From assembly GCA_002405435.1 (NCBI GenBank), contig DHLU01000061.1:1-6598 (forward strand): DNA of 6,598 nt, given 5' to 3'. Below the pieces are notes generated by a model, which made no database searches, was not told the DNA's origin, and was given only the letters and a program-made list of their open reading frames with translations. This document shows, piece after piece, positions 1-6,598 of the stretch. Source of the DNA: Flavobacteriales bacterium UBA4660 (lineage in GTDB: Bacteria > Bacteroidota > Bacteroidia > Flavobacteriales_D > Sanyastnellaceae). The number at the start of each line of letters is the position of its first letter. Position 1 is the first letter of the stretch. Made by a program: the position numbers and the translations under genes.

Positions 1-656
1 TGCCTGCCATCGGACACAAAACAATTTCGGTAAATTTTTTTATGTGGAAAGCTGTCGTCCCTGATGGGATTTCCGCTATTCCATCGCGTGAGGCCAGCGG
101 CACGGAAAAACAGAATTTGTCCGGGTTCATCTTCATACACCTCCACAAAACCCCTGCGGTAAGGCGATGACAGTTCAGGTTGTATGTCGATCCATCGGAG
201 GCTATTGGACTCAATCAGGCCAACCTGTTGTCCGATGCCTATCACCCAAAGCCTGCCCCTGCTGTCTTCAAGCATGCCGGTAAGGCCGAGTGTATTGGGC
301 CGGCTGTCGAGCCAGGGTGTATCGCGCGCGCTGTGAATAGTACCGTCATGGTAATAGGCCAGACAGCCTGAAAGGCTCATAAACCATATGCGTCCGCTGC
401 GGTCTTGTTTGATGCGCAGCACCTCATTGTCGCAAAGGCCGTCATCTATGGTAAAACATGTAAAGGAAATGCCGTCAAACCTGCAGACACCTGCGTCGGT
501 CCCCAACCAAATAAAGCCCTGGTTGTCTTGCGCTACGCAATAGACAGTATTGCTTTGCAACCCGTTTTCAACGCGGTATTCGTCGTAAAGCGGTTGGCCT
601 GCACGGGATAGGTTTCCCGCCAGGCATAACCAAAAAGAAATCTGATAACGCAACAC
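1..656 (-). CDS. Exported two-component-regulator-type beta-propeller sensor, N-terminal part (C-terminus off the left edge)
   Basis: The minus-strand frame is open from the sucB stop codon to position 1. Starting at GTG (656-654) it gives 218 residues. Residues 1-19 resemble a signal peptide: a hydrophobic run ISFWLCLAG, then NLSRA before GQP. The mature part opens with YRVENGLQSNTVYCVAQD and continues with Reg_prop-like propeller repeats. Four units are visible, at about residues 36-61, 75-102, 121-149 and 168-192, with cores GFIWLGTDAGVCRFDG, GRIWFMSLSG, GRLWVIGIG and GQILFFRAAG. In Bacteroidota such periplasmic propellers usually precede a Y_Y_Y domain, a membrane helix and a histidine kinase (LytS-like or hybrid) or a DNA-binding output. 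Which applies here cannot be seen, and the ligand is unknown. The gene follows sucB by 39 bp with no promoter or terminator recognised, so read-through from sucAB is possible. The start is uncertain: TTG (653-651) is an alternative, and an ATG at 676-674 lies in another frame. The propeller assignment is strong; the kinase role is inference. Confidence 0.8.
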   Translation of the reverse strand, partial: MLRYQISFWLCLAGNLSRAGQPLYDEYRVENGLQSNTVYCVAQDNQGFIWLGTDAGVCRFDGISFTCFTIDDGLCDNEVLRIKQDRSGRIWFMSLSGCLAYYHDGTIHSARDTPWLDSRPNTLGLTGMLEDSRGRLWVIGIGQQVGLIESNSLRWIDIQPELSSPYRRGFVEVYEDEPGQILFFRAAGLTRWNSGNPIRDDSFPHKKIYRNCFVSDGR

Positions 657-695
657 AGCAAGGCTAAGATACGCATTGCGTGCCGGTTTGACTGG

Positions 696-1955
696 TTAGA
701 GACCGAGTAGAATCTCTTCGGCTGATTTACCTCCGAATAAGATACGTTCCGGATTTTCGAGCATTTCCTTCACGCGGACAAGGAAGCCGACGCTCTCTCT
801 GCCGTCGATGATACGGTGGTCGTAGCTCAGCGCCACGAACATCACGGGCCTGATAACGACCTGGCCTGCCTCGGCCACGGGACGGTCTGCGATATTGTGC
901 ATACCCAGGATGGCACTCTGGGGAGGATTGATAATCGGGGTGCTGAGCATGGATCCGAACACGCCGCCATTGGTAACGGTGAACGTGCCACCATTCATTT
1001 CATCAACGGTAATCTTTCCGTCGCGCGCTTTGCCGGCAAGCGTGGCAATTTCCTTTTCTATGTCGGCCAGTCCGAGTGACTGTACGTTTCTGACCACAGG
1101 AACCATTAGTCCCTTGGGTGTTGAAACGGCGATGCCGATATCAGTATAGTCGTGGTAAACGATTTCGTCATTTTCGATTCGTGCATTCACTGCAGGAAAG
1201 GCAAAAAGGGCTTCGCTGCATGCCTTGGTGAAAAAGGACATAAAACCGAGTCCGATGCCGTGTTTTTCCTTGAATTTGTCTTTATACCTGGCACGGAGAT
1301 CCATCACCGGCTTCATGTTGACCTCGTTGAATGTGGTTAGCATGGCGGTCGTATTCTTCACATGCACCAGCCGCTCAGAAATTTTCTTTCGCAGGTTGGT
1401 CATCTTCTCCCTCCGTTCGCTGCGGTTTTGGCTTCTTGCCTGAACCGGGGCCGATTCGAAGCCGCCTGCGAGCGCAGCCAGCACATCCGATTTGGTGATA
1501 CGTCCTCCCGGTCCGGTGCCGTTGACCTGGGCAGCCGACAGTCCTTGCTCTGACATCATTTTGGCTGCGGCGGGCGACGGAGTTCCGGTAGCGTAGGAAG
1601 TGGCCGTTGCCTGCTCTGATGCAGCGGGTTTGGCCGGTGTCGCTGTGGCAACTGCCGGCGCAGCCGATGACTTGGCAGGCGTGGGTTTTGCTACAGCTTC
1701 TTCCTTTGGTTTCGGTGCGGAAGTATCGATGAGGCAAACGACAGAACCGACCTGTACAGTATCACCTGCCTGCGCCTTTAGCGTAACACTCCCGGCGGCT
1801 TCGGCCGTGATTTCAAGGGTGGCCTTGTCACTGTCAATTTCTGCGATGGTCTGTCCGTTTTGCACGTAGTCGCCATCTTTCACCAGCCAGTTGGCGATGA
1901 TTACTTCGCTTATGGATTCTCCCGGCGACGGGACCTTCACTTCAACATTTGCCAT
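696..1955 (-). CDS. sucB: Dihydrolipoyllysine-residue succinyltransferase, E2 subunit of 2-oxoglutarate dehydrogenase
   Basis: Transfers the succinyl group from its lipoyl arm to CoA and forms the core of the cytoplasmic 2-oxoglutarate dehydrogenase complex (TCA cycle). The 419 residues show the full E2 architecture. A single lipoyl domain spans about 1-77, with the lipoylated lysine at K44 in [10 protein letters not shown]. An Ala/Pro/Thr-rich flexible linker follows (about 79-124). A peripheral subunit-binding domain (about 125-161, ending [15 protein letters not shown]) should dock E3. The catalytic acyltransferase domain runs from about 184 to the end, with H380 and D384 in the signature [12 protein letters not shown] single lipoyl domain, the DSDKA context and the sucA neighbour favour the succinyltransferase over the pyruvate or branched-chain E2. 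The ATG lies 30 bp after the sucA stop, so the two genes are probably cotranscribed. No clear Shine-Dalgarno sequence precedes it, which is common in Bacteroidota. After the usual NPERIL ending there is a short tail ([12 protein letters not shown]). Confidence 0.96.
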   Translation of the reverse strand: MANVEVKVPSPGESISEVIIANWLVKDGDYVQNGQTIAEIDSDKATLEITAEAAGSVTLKAQAGDTVQVGSVVCLIDTSAPKPKEEAVAKPTPAKSSAAPAVATATPAKPAASEQATATSYATGTPSPAAAKMMSEQGLSAAQVNGTGPGGRITKSDVLAALAGGFESAPVQARSQNRSERREKMTNLRKKISERLVHVKNTTAMLTTFNEVNMKPVMDLRARYKDKFKEKHGIGLGFMSFFTKACSEALFAFPAVNARIENDEIVYHDYTDIGIAVSTPKGLMVPVVRNVQSLGLADIEKEIATLAGKARDGKITVDEMNGGTFTVTNGGVFGSMLSTPIINPPQSAILGMHNIADRPVAEAGQVVIRPVMFVALSYDHRIIDGRESVGFLVRVKEMLENPERILFGGKSAEEILLGL

Positions 1956-1965
1956 AGGGTATGCT

Positions 1966-1979
1966 AATTTTCGAAAATT
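1966..1979. repeat. Perfect 14-bp palindrome in the sucA-sucB spacer
   Basis: AATTTTCGAAAATT equals its own reverse complement. It occupies almost half of the 30-bp spacer, starting 6 nt after the sucA stop and ending 10 nt before the sucB ATG. It could be a binding site for a dimeric protein, or simply AT-rich spacer. As RNA it could only form a weak stem with an unfavourably tight loop, so a terminator is unlikely. Its function is unknown. Confidence 0.5.
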
Positions 1980-1985
1980 CGGTTT

Positions 1986-4739
1986 TTATGCTACCAGTTG
2001 CCTGCCGGCTTTAAACAGTCGGGTCATGAGGTCATTCATGCGCGACTCATGGGCCTTCGTACTGCCTGTTGCAGGCGCTGCGGATGCCGGGAGTGCCACC
2101 ACCTCAAAAGGCAGGTCGCGCAGGGTGCGCAGGATATAACTCCATGCGCCCATATTTTCAGGTTCTTCCTGCATCCAAATGAGCTTACAGCCGGGGGCAC
2201 AAGCGGCGATGATTTCGCGCACCTGCTTTTCGGGAAAAGGATATAGCTGCTCTATCCGCACGATAGGCATACGCTCACTTTCGGGCATTTTCTTCATCTG
2301 CTCTCTGGCCTCATAGTACACTTTACCACTACACAAAATAAGTGCGCCGGTGTCTTTGCCGATACCCGCATCCGCAATCACTTCACGGAACGCACCTTTG
2401 GCCATGTCACCCAGGGGCGATACCGCCTCCGGATAACGCAGGAGTTTTTTAGGAGTGAATACGATAAGCGGCTTGCGGTAGGAGGCCTTTACCTGGCGGC
2501 GGAGCAGGTGATAGAAGTTGGCCGGCGTTGTGCAGTTGCATACAACCATATTCAGTTCGGCACACAACAACAGGAAGCGCTCCATGCGGCCCGAAGAATG
2601 CTCGCTGCCCTGGCCTTCATAGCCATGGGGTAGAAACAGCGTCAGTCCATTCATGGTCCGCCATTTGTCTTCCGCCGAAGCGAGGAACTGGTCGATGATG
2701 ATTTGGGCGCCGTTATTGAAATCTCCGAACTGGGCTTCCCAAATGGTGAGGCCCTGCGGTGTTCCGAACGCATAACCATAGTCGAAACCCATTACCCCGT
2801 ACTCTGATAGCAGCGAGTTGTAGATAGTGAATTTCGCCTGTTTGTCTGAAACCGCGTTCAGCAGCACAACTTCTTCCTCACGGTCTTCATCCGTTTTTAC
2901 CACTGCGTGGCGGTGAGAAAATGTACCCCTTTCCACATCCTGGCCGGATATCCTTACCGGATGGCCTTCCTCAAGCAGGGTGGCATAGGCCAGCAACTCG
3001 CCCAGGGCCCAGTCGAGGCGGTCAGCCTCAATGGCATCCAGCCTGTCTTTAAAAACCTTGGCTGTCTTGGAAAATATTTTTTTGTCGGAAGGAAGGGTCG
3101 AAATACGCACGAGCAGTTCCTTCAGCTTTTTCTGATCGAGACCGGTAGCCACCGACTTTTCAAAATCTTCGGGTCGTGCCGGATTGACCTTGCTCCAGGG
3201 TTCTTCGAGAAAGTGCTTGACATGCGCCATTTTCATGCTGCGCGATTCGCTGAGGTGTTCGTCGAGCGTGGCTTCAAACTTCTTTCTGATGTTTTCTCCG
3301 GTATCGGTATCCGCTGCACCTTCAGCGATAAGTTGCTGCAGGTATATTTCTCTCAGTGAGGGATGGGTTGCAATGGACTTGTAGAGCGTAGGTTGAGTGA
3401 ATTTCGGCTCATCTCCTTCGTTGTGGCCGTATTTCCTGTAGCCGAGCAGATCAATAAACACGTCCATTTTGAAGCGCATGCGGTATTCGAAAGCGATGCG
3501 CATGGTTTCAATGACCGCCTCTACGTCATCTGCGTTTACGTGAAATACAGGCGAAAGCGTGGTTTTGGCCACATCGGTACAATAGGTTGAACTGCGGGCG
3601 TCGAGGTAATTGGTAGTAAACCCGACCTGGTTGTTGACGACGATATGGATTGTTCCGCCGGTGCGGTACCCATCCAGTTGCGCCATTTGAACAAGTTCGT
3701 ATACGATCCCCTGGGCAGCGATGGCCGCATCGCCGTGCACAAGCACCGGCACAATGGCATCTTCCGATTTGAGGTAATGATCAATTTTGGCACGGGTAAG
3801 TCCTTCCACCACCGGGTCGACGGCTTCAAGGTGTGATGGGTTGGGACACAGGGTGAGGTGCACCTGGTTGCCGCTTTGCGTTACGACGTCATTGGAATAA
3901 CCGTAGTGGTACTTTACATCCCCGTCGAAGCTTCCGGTTTCCGCAAATTCAAGTCCGCCGAATTCGGCAAAAACCTCCCTAAAAGGCTTCTCCATAATGT
4001 TGGTCAGCACATTGAGCCGGCCGCGGTGGGCCATGCCCATGACAAATTCCCTGACCCCTGCATCTGCGCCGCGACGCACGAGATAGTCGATGGCAGGCAC
4101 CAGTACTTCACAGCCTTCGACGCTGAAACGTTTGGCACCCGGAAACTTCTTATGGATATACTGTTCAAACAATGATGCCTGGCTGGCCATCTCCAAAAAC
4201 TGGAGTTTTTCCTCACGGCTGAATACGTGCCGGTTGCGGCCTTCTATACGTTCCCTGATCCAGGCCACACGTTCGGGGTCTCGGACATATACATACTCCA
4301 CCCCGATGTGGTTGCAGTAGCACCGGACCAGGTGGGCAATAATGTCGGAGAGGCTGGCGGGACCGAGACCTACTTCGCTGCCGGCCTGAAAGACCGTGTT
4401 AAGATCTGCATCGCTGAGCCCAAATAGTTCTTTATCGAGCGGCGGGGTATGTTTGCGCCTTTCCCTCACCGGATTGGTGCGCGTGAACAAGTGTCCGCGC
4501 TGGCGGTAGGCGTTAATCAGGTTAATGACCCTGAACTCTTTCTCCAGGGCCTCGGCACCGCGCGCTGACAAGCCCTGTGTTGCTGCCGGCAGCACCGGAA
4601 AGTCGGCTAAACGGAATTCAAACCCCTCAAAAAAGCGTTGCCAGGAGACGTCTACAGAGGACGGATCCTTTTTGTATTGCTGGTAAATGGCTTCGAAGGT
4701 GGCGGGATCCGCGTTGGACAAGTAGGTATGGGCATTCAT
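1986..4739 (-). CDS. sucA: 2-oxoglutarate dehydrogenase E1 component (thiamine-diphosphate-dependent decarboxylase)
   Basis: Decarboxylates 2-oxoglutarate on thiamine diphosphate and transfers the succinyl unit to the E2 lipoyl group, the committed step of this TCA-cycle complex. The 917 residues match the usual E1o length (about 900-940). Residues 1-42 form the E1o N-terminal region (YLSNADPATFEAIYQQYKK and SWQRFFEGFE), which in this family helps bind the partner subunits. Conserved active-site stretches follow: GMAHRGRLN (H238), NPSHLEAVDPVVEG (H303), and the ThDP/metal motif from GD at 336-337 to NNQVGFTT at 369-376. The C-terminal transketolase-like part carries GTFSHRHAV (605-613), LTIWEAQFGDFNNGAQ (664-679), LPHGYEGQGSEHSS (703-716), CSGKVYYEA (803-811) and RIEQLYPFP (828-836). 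No key motif looks broken. The ATG at 4739 gives the expected N-terminus. It sits about 33 nt downstream of the start site predicted from a TAnnTTTG element, and sucB follows after 30 bp. A catalytic acyltransferase domain, as in actinobacterial Kgd fusions, is absent. Confidence 0.97.
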   Translation of the reverse strand: MNAHTYLSNADPATFEAIYQQYKKDPSSVDVSWQRFFEGFEFRLADFPVLPAATQGLSARGAEALEKEFRVINLINAYRQRGHLFTRTNPVRERRKHTPPLDKELFGLSDADLNTVFQAGSEVGLGPASLSDIIAHLVRCYCNHIGVEYVYVRDPERVAWIRERIEGRNRHVFSREEKLQFLEMASQASLFEQYIHKKFPGAKRFSVEGCEVLVPAIDYLVRRGADAGVREFVMGMAHRGRLNVLTNIMEKPFREVFAEFGGLEFAETGSFDGDVKYHYGYSNDVVTQSGNQVHLTLCPNPSHLEAVDPVVEGLTRAKIDHYLKSEDAIVPVLVHGDAAIAAQGIVYELVQMAQLDGYRTGGTIHIVVNNQVGFTTNYLDARSSTYCTDVAKTTLSPVFHVNADDVEAVIETMRIAFEYRMRFKMDVFIDLLGYRKYGHNEGDEPKFTQPTLYKSIATHPSLREIYLQQLIAEGAADTDTGENIRKKFEATLDEHLSESRSMKMAHVKHFLEEPWSKVNPARPEDFEKSVATGLDQKKLKELLVRISTLPSDKKIFSKTAKVFKDRLDAIEADRLDWALGELLAYATLLEEGHPVRISGQDVERGTFSHRHAVVKTDEDREEEVVLLNAVSDKQAKFTIYNSLLSEYGVMGFDYGYAFGTPQGLTIWEAQFGDFNNGAQIIIDQFLASAEDKWRTMNGLTLFLPHGYEGQGSEHSSGRMERFLLLCAELNMVVCNCTTPANFYHLLRRQVKASYRKPLIVFTPKKLLRYPEAVSPLGDMAKGAFREVIADAGIGKDTGALILCSGKVYYEAREQMKKMPESERMPIVRIEQLYPFPEKQVREIIAACAPGCKLIWMQEEPENMGAWSYILRTLRDLPFEVVALPASAAPATGSTKAHESRMNDLMTRLFKAGRQLVA

Positions 4740-4747
4740 GAGATCAT

Positions 4748-4761
4748 CTGCCTGAGGGCAG
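4748..4761 (-). other. Small hairpin in the sucA leader
   Basis: The minus strand reads CTGCC CTCA GGCAG, a perfect 5-bp stem with a 4-nt loop. It ends 8 nt before the sucA ATG and lies inside the predicted leader. It could affect ribosome access. It is short enough to be chance, and no U-run follows, so it is not a terminator. Confidence 0.3.
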
Positions 4762-4778
4762 CATCATTAAACGAGGCA

Positions 4779-4786
4779 CAAAAGTA
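4779..4786 (-). promoter_or_regulatory. Probable -7 element of the sucAB promoter
   Basis: The minus strand reads TACTTTTG, an exact match to the Bacteroidota -7 consensus TAnnTTTG. It lies in the 109-bp spacer between the transporter stop and the sucA start. Transcription would begin near position 4772, giving a leader of about 33 nt. No convincing TTG or TTTG -33 element is seen at the expected distance upstream, so the match rests on one box plus its position. The element also lies inside a weak inverted repeat (ACAAA, 5-nt loop, TTTGT). Confidence 0.45.
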
Positions 4787-4848
4787 ATTTGTTTTATGAA
4801 GGCCGTATGCCGGAATTAACACCAGATACTATTTTGTTTATCAGCACT

Positions 4849-6598
4849 TTACGGTGACTCCGCAGGGTTTTTCCTGATTTCCCAGTCGGAGTAGTGCAGT
4901 TCGTCTTCTTCATCCATCATCTGAAAGAATGGTTCCTTGAAAGACTGGGTGGTGATGCTGCGCTGGAACGACAGCAGCAGGGATGGCAATACGATCAGGT
5001 TGGTAAACATGGCCACCAGCAAGGTCACGGCTGTCAGCACGCCGAGGGCGCGCGATCCTTCAAACTCACTGGCCGCAAAACATCCGAATCCGAACAACAG
5101 CACCAGCGAAGTATATACCATGCTGGCTCCGGTTTCCCGTATGGCCAGCAATGCAGACTCCCTGATTTTCCAGTTGTGGAAGCGCAGCTCCTGGCGGTAT
5201 TTGGCCAGGTAGTGAATGGTATTGTCTACCGAAATCCCCAGCGCTATGCTAAACACCAGAATGGTCGAAGGCTTCAGCGGAATGTCGAGGAAACCCATGA
5301 TACCCGCCGTCATGATCTGTGGAATGACGTTGGGCACGAAGGATATCAACACCATGCGAAACGACCAAAACATTAGGGCCATAAGCAACGAAATGATGAT
5401 AATCCCGAAAAGCAGGCTGCTGAACAGGTCTTTTACCAGGTAACTGGTTCCTTTGACAAACACGATGCTGGTTCCTGTCAGTGTAACATCATACTTGCCC
5501 GGATCGAAGATGCTGTCAATCCGGGGATTGATGTCGCGGATAAGCTTGTCCATTTCGCGGGTGCCGATGTCGGCGATGTGCGCCGAAACGCGTGTGCGCG
5601 ATCTGCTGCTGTCCATAAAGGTATGCTCCATCCCGTGCGCGTTGTAGTTGGCCTCCACATAAGGACCAATAAAACTTTGTTCGTTCTTCTGAATCATACT
5701 GTACCGGTCGGGATCTCCGGAGTAAAATGACTGCCGAATGAACTTGCCCGCATCGACGATGGAAATACTTCGTGAAAACGGATGGATCAAGGTATCTTTG
5801 AGTGGCAGGGTGTACCCGGCGAGCAATTCCTGTAATTGCTCAAGTTTTTGCTGATTCTTGGTCTGGGTAACTGCACCTTTCTTTTTTGTATCCACCATAA
5901 CCTCAAAAGGCATCACCCCATTGAAGTTCTGTTCAAACCACCGCAGGTCGGTAATTACACGGTCATCTTCCGGAAGATCATCCACCATGTTGCCGGTGGT
6001 ATGCATGAGCGAAATGCCCAGCATACCGGCGAGCGTGAGCAAAATGGTGATGACGTAAATGAGTCGCCTGTTTTTCGAAACGATACGCACCAGTCCGTCG
6101 AGTGTCCACTCGAGCCACCGGCTGTCGAGGTGGTCAAGGTGTTTTTCTGTAGGTGGCGGCAGGTAAAAGGAAACGATGGGAAATATTATGAGCGAAAGAA
6201 AAAACACACCCATGCTGTTGAGCGTGGCGATCACACCGAAGTGTACCAAAAGGTCGCTGGAGGTAAAAATGAAGGTGGCAAAACCGACCGCTGTGGTCGC
6301 GTTGATCATAAATGCGCTTAGTCCTGCTTTCTGCACCACACGAGTCAGCGCCCGTGTCTTATTGCCGTACCGCTTGTACTCCTGGTGGTATTTCGTGACG
6401 AGGTAAATGCAGTTGGGCACGCTGGTCACAATCATAAGCGGAGGCATGAGCCCCATGAGTGCCGTCAGCGGATAGTCAAACAATGCGATTGAACCCATCG
6501 CCCACACAACACCTACGGCCACTACAGACATGACGATGAGGATTACCTTGAATGACCGGAAGAAAATATAGAGGAGCAGCACACAGATAATGGCCGAT
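4849..6598 (-). CDS. RND/MMPL-type membrane transporter, C-terminal 582 residues (start off the right edge)
   Basis: The frame stays open to the window edge: codons for SAIIC precede the GTG at 6582, so that GTG is internal and the true start lies beyond 6598. Numbering from that GTG, probable membrane helices lie at about 1-9, 11-35, 40-63, 88-108, 114-140, 172-193, 384-407, 409-431, 438-456, 483-503 and 511-535. A periplasmic domain of about 190 residues (194-383) lies between two of them. This is the second half of the first RND repeat plus the whole second repeat. The second repeat carries the RND signature ALGISVDNTIHYLAKYR, with D453 as the likely proton-relay acid. The matching helix of the first repeat reads VTSVPNCIYLVTKYHQEY and has no acid there. 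The tail is acidic and presumably cytoplasmic (MMDEEDELHYSDWE). Size and layout suggest the HAE3/COG1033 group, with a full length near 750-800 aa. The substrate cannot be told; lipid or hydrophobe export is the family theme. No adaptor or outer-membrane channel gene is visible. Confidence 0.9.
   Translation of the reverse strand, partial: SAIICVLLLYIFFRSFKVILIVMSVVAVGVVWAMGSIALFDYPLTALMGLMPPLMIVTSVPNCIYLVTKYHQEYKRYGNKTRALTRVVQKAGLSAFMINATTAVGFATFIFTSSDLLVHFGVIATLNSMGVFFLSLIIFPIVSFYLPPPTEKHLDHLDSRWLEWTLDGLVRIVSKNRRLIYVITILLTLAGMLGISLMHTTGNMVDDLPEDDRVITDLRWFEQNFNGVMPFEVMVDTKKKGAVTQTKNQQKLEQLQELLAGYTLPLKDTLIHPFSRSISIVDAGKFIRQSFYSGDPDRYSMIQKNEQSFIGPYVEANYNAHGMEHTFMDSSRSRTRVSAHIADIGTREMDKLIRDINPRIDSIFDPGKYDVTLTGTSIVFVKGTSYLVKDLFSSLLFGIIIISLLMALMFWSFRMVLISFVPNVIPQIMTAGIMGFLDIPLKPSTILVFSIALGISVDNTIHYLAKYRQELRFHNWKIRESALLAIRETGASMVYTSLVLLFGFGCFAASEFEGSRALGVLTAVTLLVAMFTNLIVLPSLLLSFQRSITTQSFKEPFFQMMDEEDELHYSDWEIRKNPAESP

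Noticed and set aside
180..611. Two small plus-strand open frames (180-371 and 405-611) that could pass for the only genes at the left end
   Set aside because: The minus strand here encodes a clear run of propeller repeats, so these are shadows.
654..698. Possible read-through fusion: the propeller frame is the same frame as sucB, directly after its TAA
   Set aside because: A shared frame has a one-in-three chance, no read-through signal is visible, and the propeller product has its own signal-peptide-like start, which would make no sense fused to a cytoplasmic E2.
1375..1737. Minus-strand open frame of 120 codons inside sucB
   Set aside because: Same strand but a different frame, over the linker and binding domain of E2. 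The sucB frame has an intact, well-conserved product.
2907..3359. Plus-strand open frame of 150 codons
   Set aside because: It is fully antisense to the conserved centre of sucA. Its translation shows no domain or family motif, and it is explained by codon bias of the real gene.
4787..4848. Possible terminator after the transporter gene
   Set aside because: Only 3-4 bp stems can be drawn (for example CCG/CGG in CCGGCATACGG, and GATA/TATC) and no U-run follows them.
4894..5376. Plus-strand open frame of 160 codons
   Set aside because: Antisense to the membrane part of the transporter gene. The Gln/His-rich composition is typical of a shadow frame.
5836..6321. Plus-strand open frame of 161 codons
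   Set aside because: Antisense to the transporter gene; charged, low-information translation without recognisable motifs.

Overview
The window holds four genes, all on the minus strand; two run off the ends. It looks like a piece of a Bacteroidota chromosome of roughly 50% GC, perhaps a Cytophagales, Chitinophagales or Sphingobacteriales relative. Three signs point that way: the style of the 2-oxoglutarate dehydrogenase proteins, a two-component-regulator propeller protein, and a TAnnTTTG-type promoter element. The lineage is inferred from recalled family features, not from a search.

In transcription order (right to left): (1) the C-terminal 582 residues of an RND/MMPL-type membrane transporter, whose start lies beyond position 6598; (2) a spacer of about 109 bp with a likely promoter and a small hairpin; (3) sucA, the complete E1 (decarboxylase) subunit of 2-oxoglutarate dehydrogenase, 917 aa; (4) a 30-bp spacer containing a perfect 14-bp palindrome; (5) sucB, the complete E2 (dihydrolipoyl succinyltransferase), 419 aa; (6) about 40 bp, then the first 218 residues of an exported beta-propeller sensor protein, whose C-terminus lies beyond position 1. 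This last reading frame has no ATG start.

sucA and sucB are almost certainly one operon. E1 decarboxylates 2-oxoglutarate on thiamine diphosphate and reductively succinylates the lipoyl arm of E2. E2 passes the succinyl group to CoA. The E3 partner (lpd) needed to reoxidise the lipoyl group is not in the window. The flanking transporter and sensor have no evident link to the TCA cycle.

This is mainly an ordinary housekeeping region. I see no mobile element, RNA gene, CRISPR array or evident novel system. The points most worth a second look are the start or possible frameshift of the propeller gene, the one-sided loss of the membrane acidic residue in the transporter, and the palindrome between sucA and sucB.
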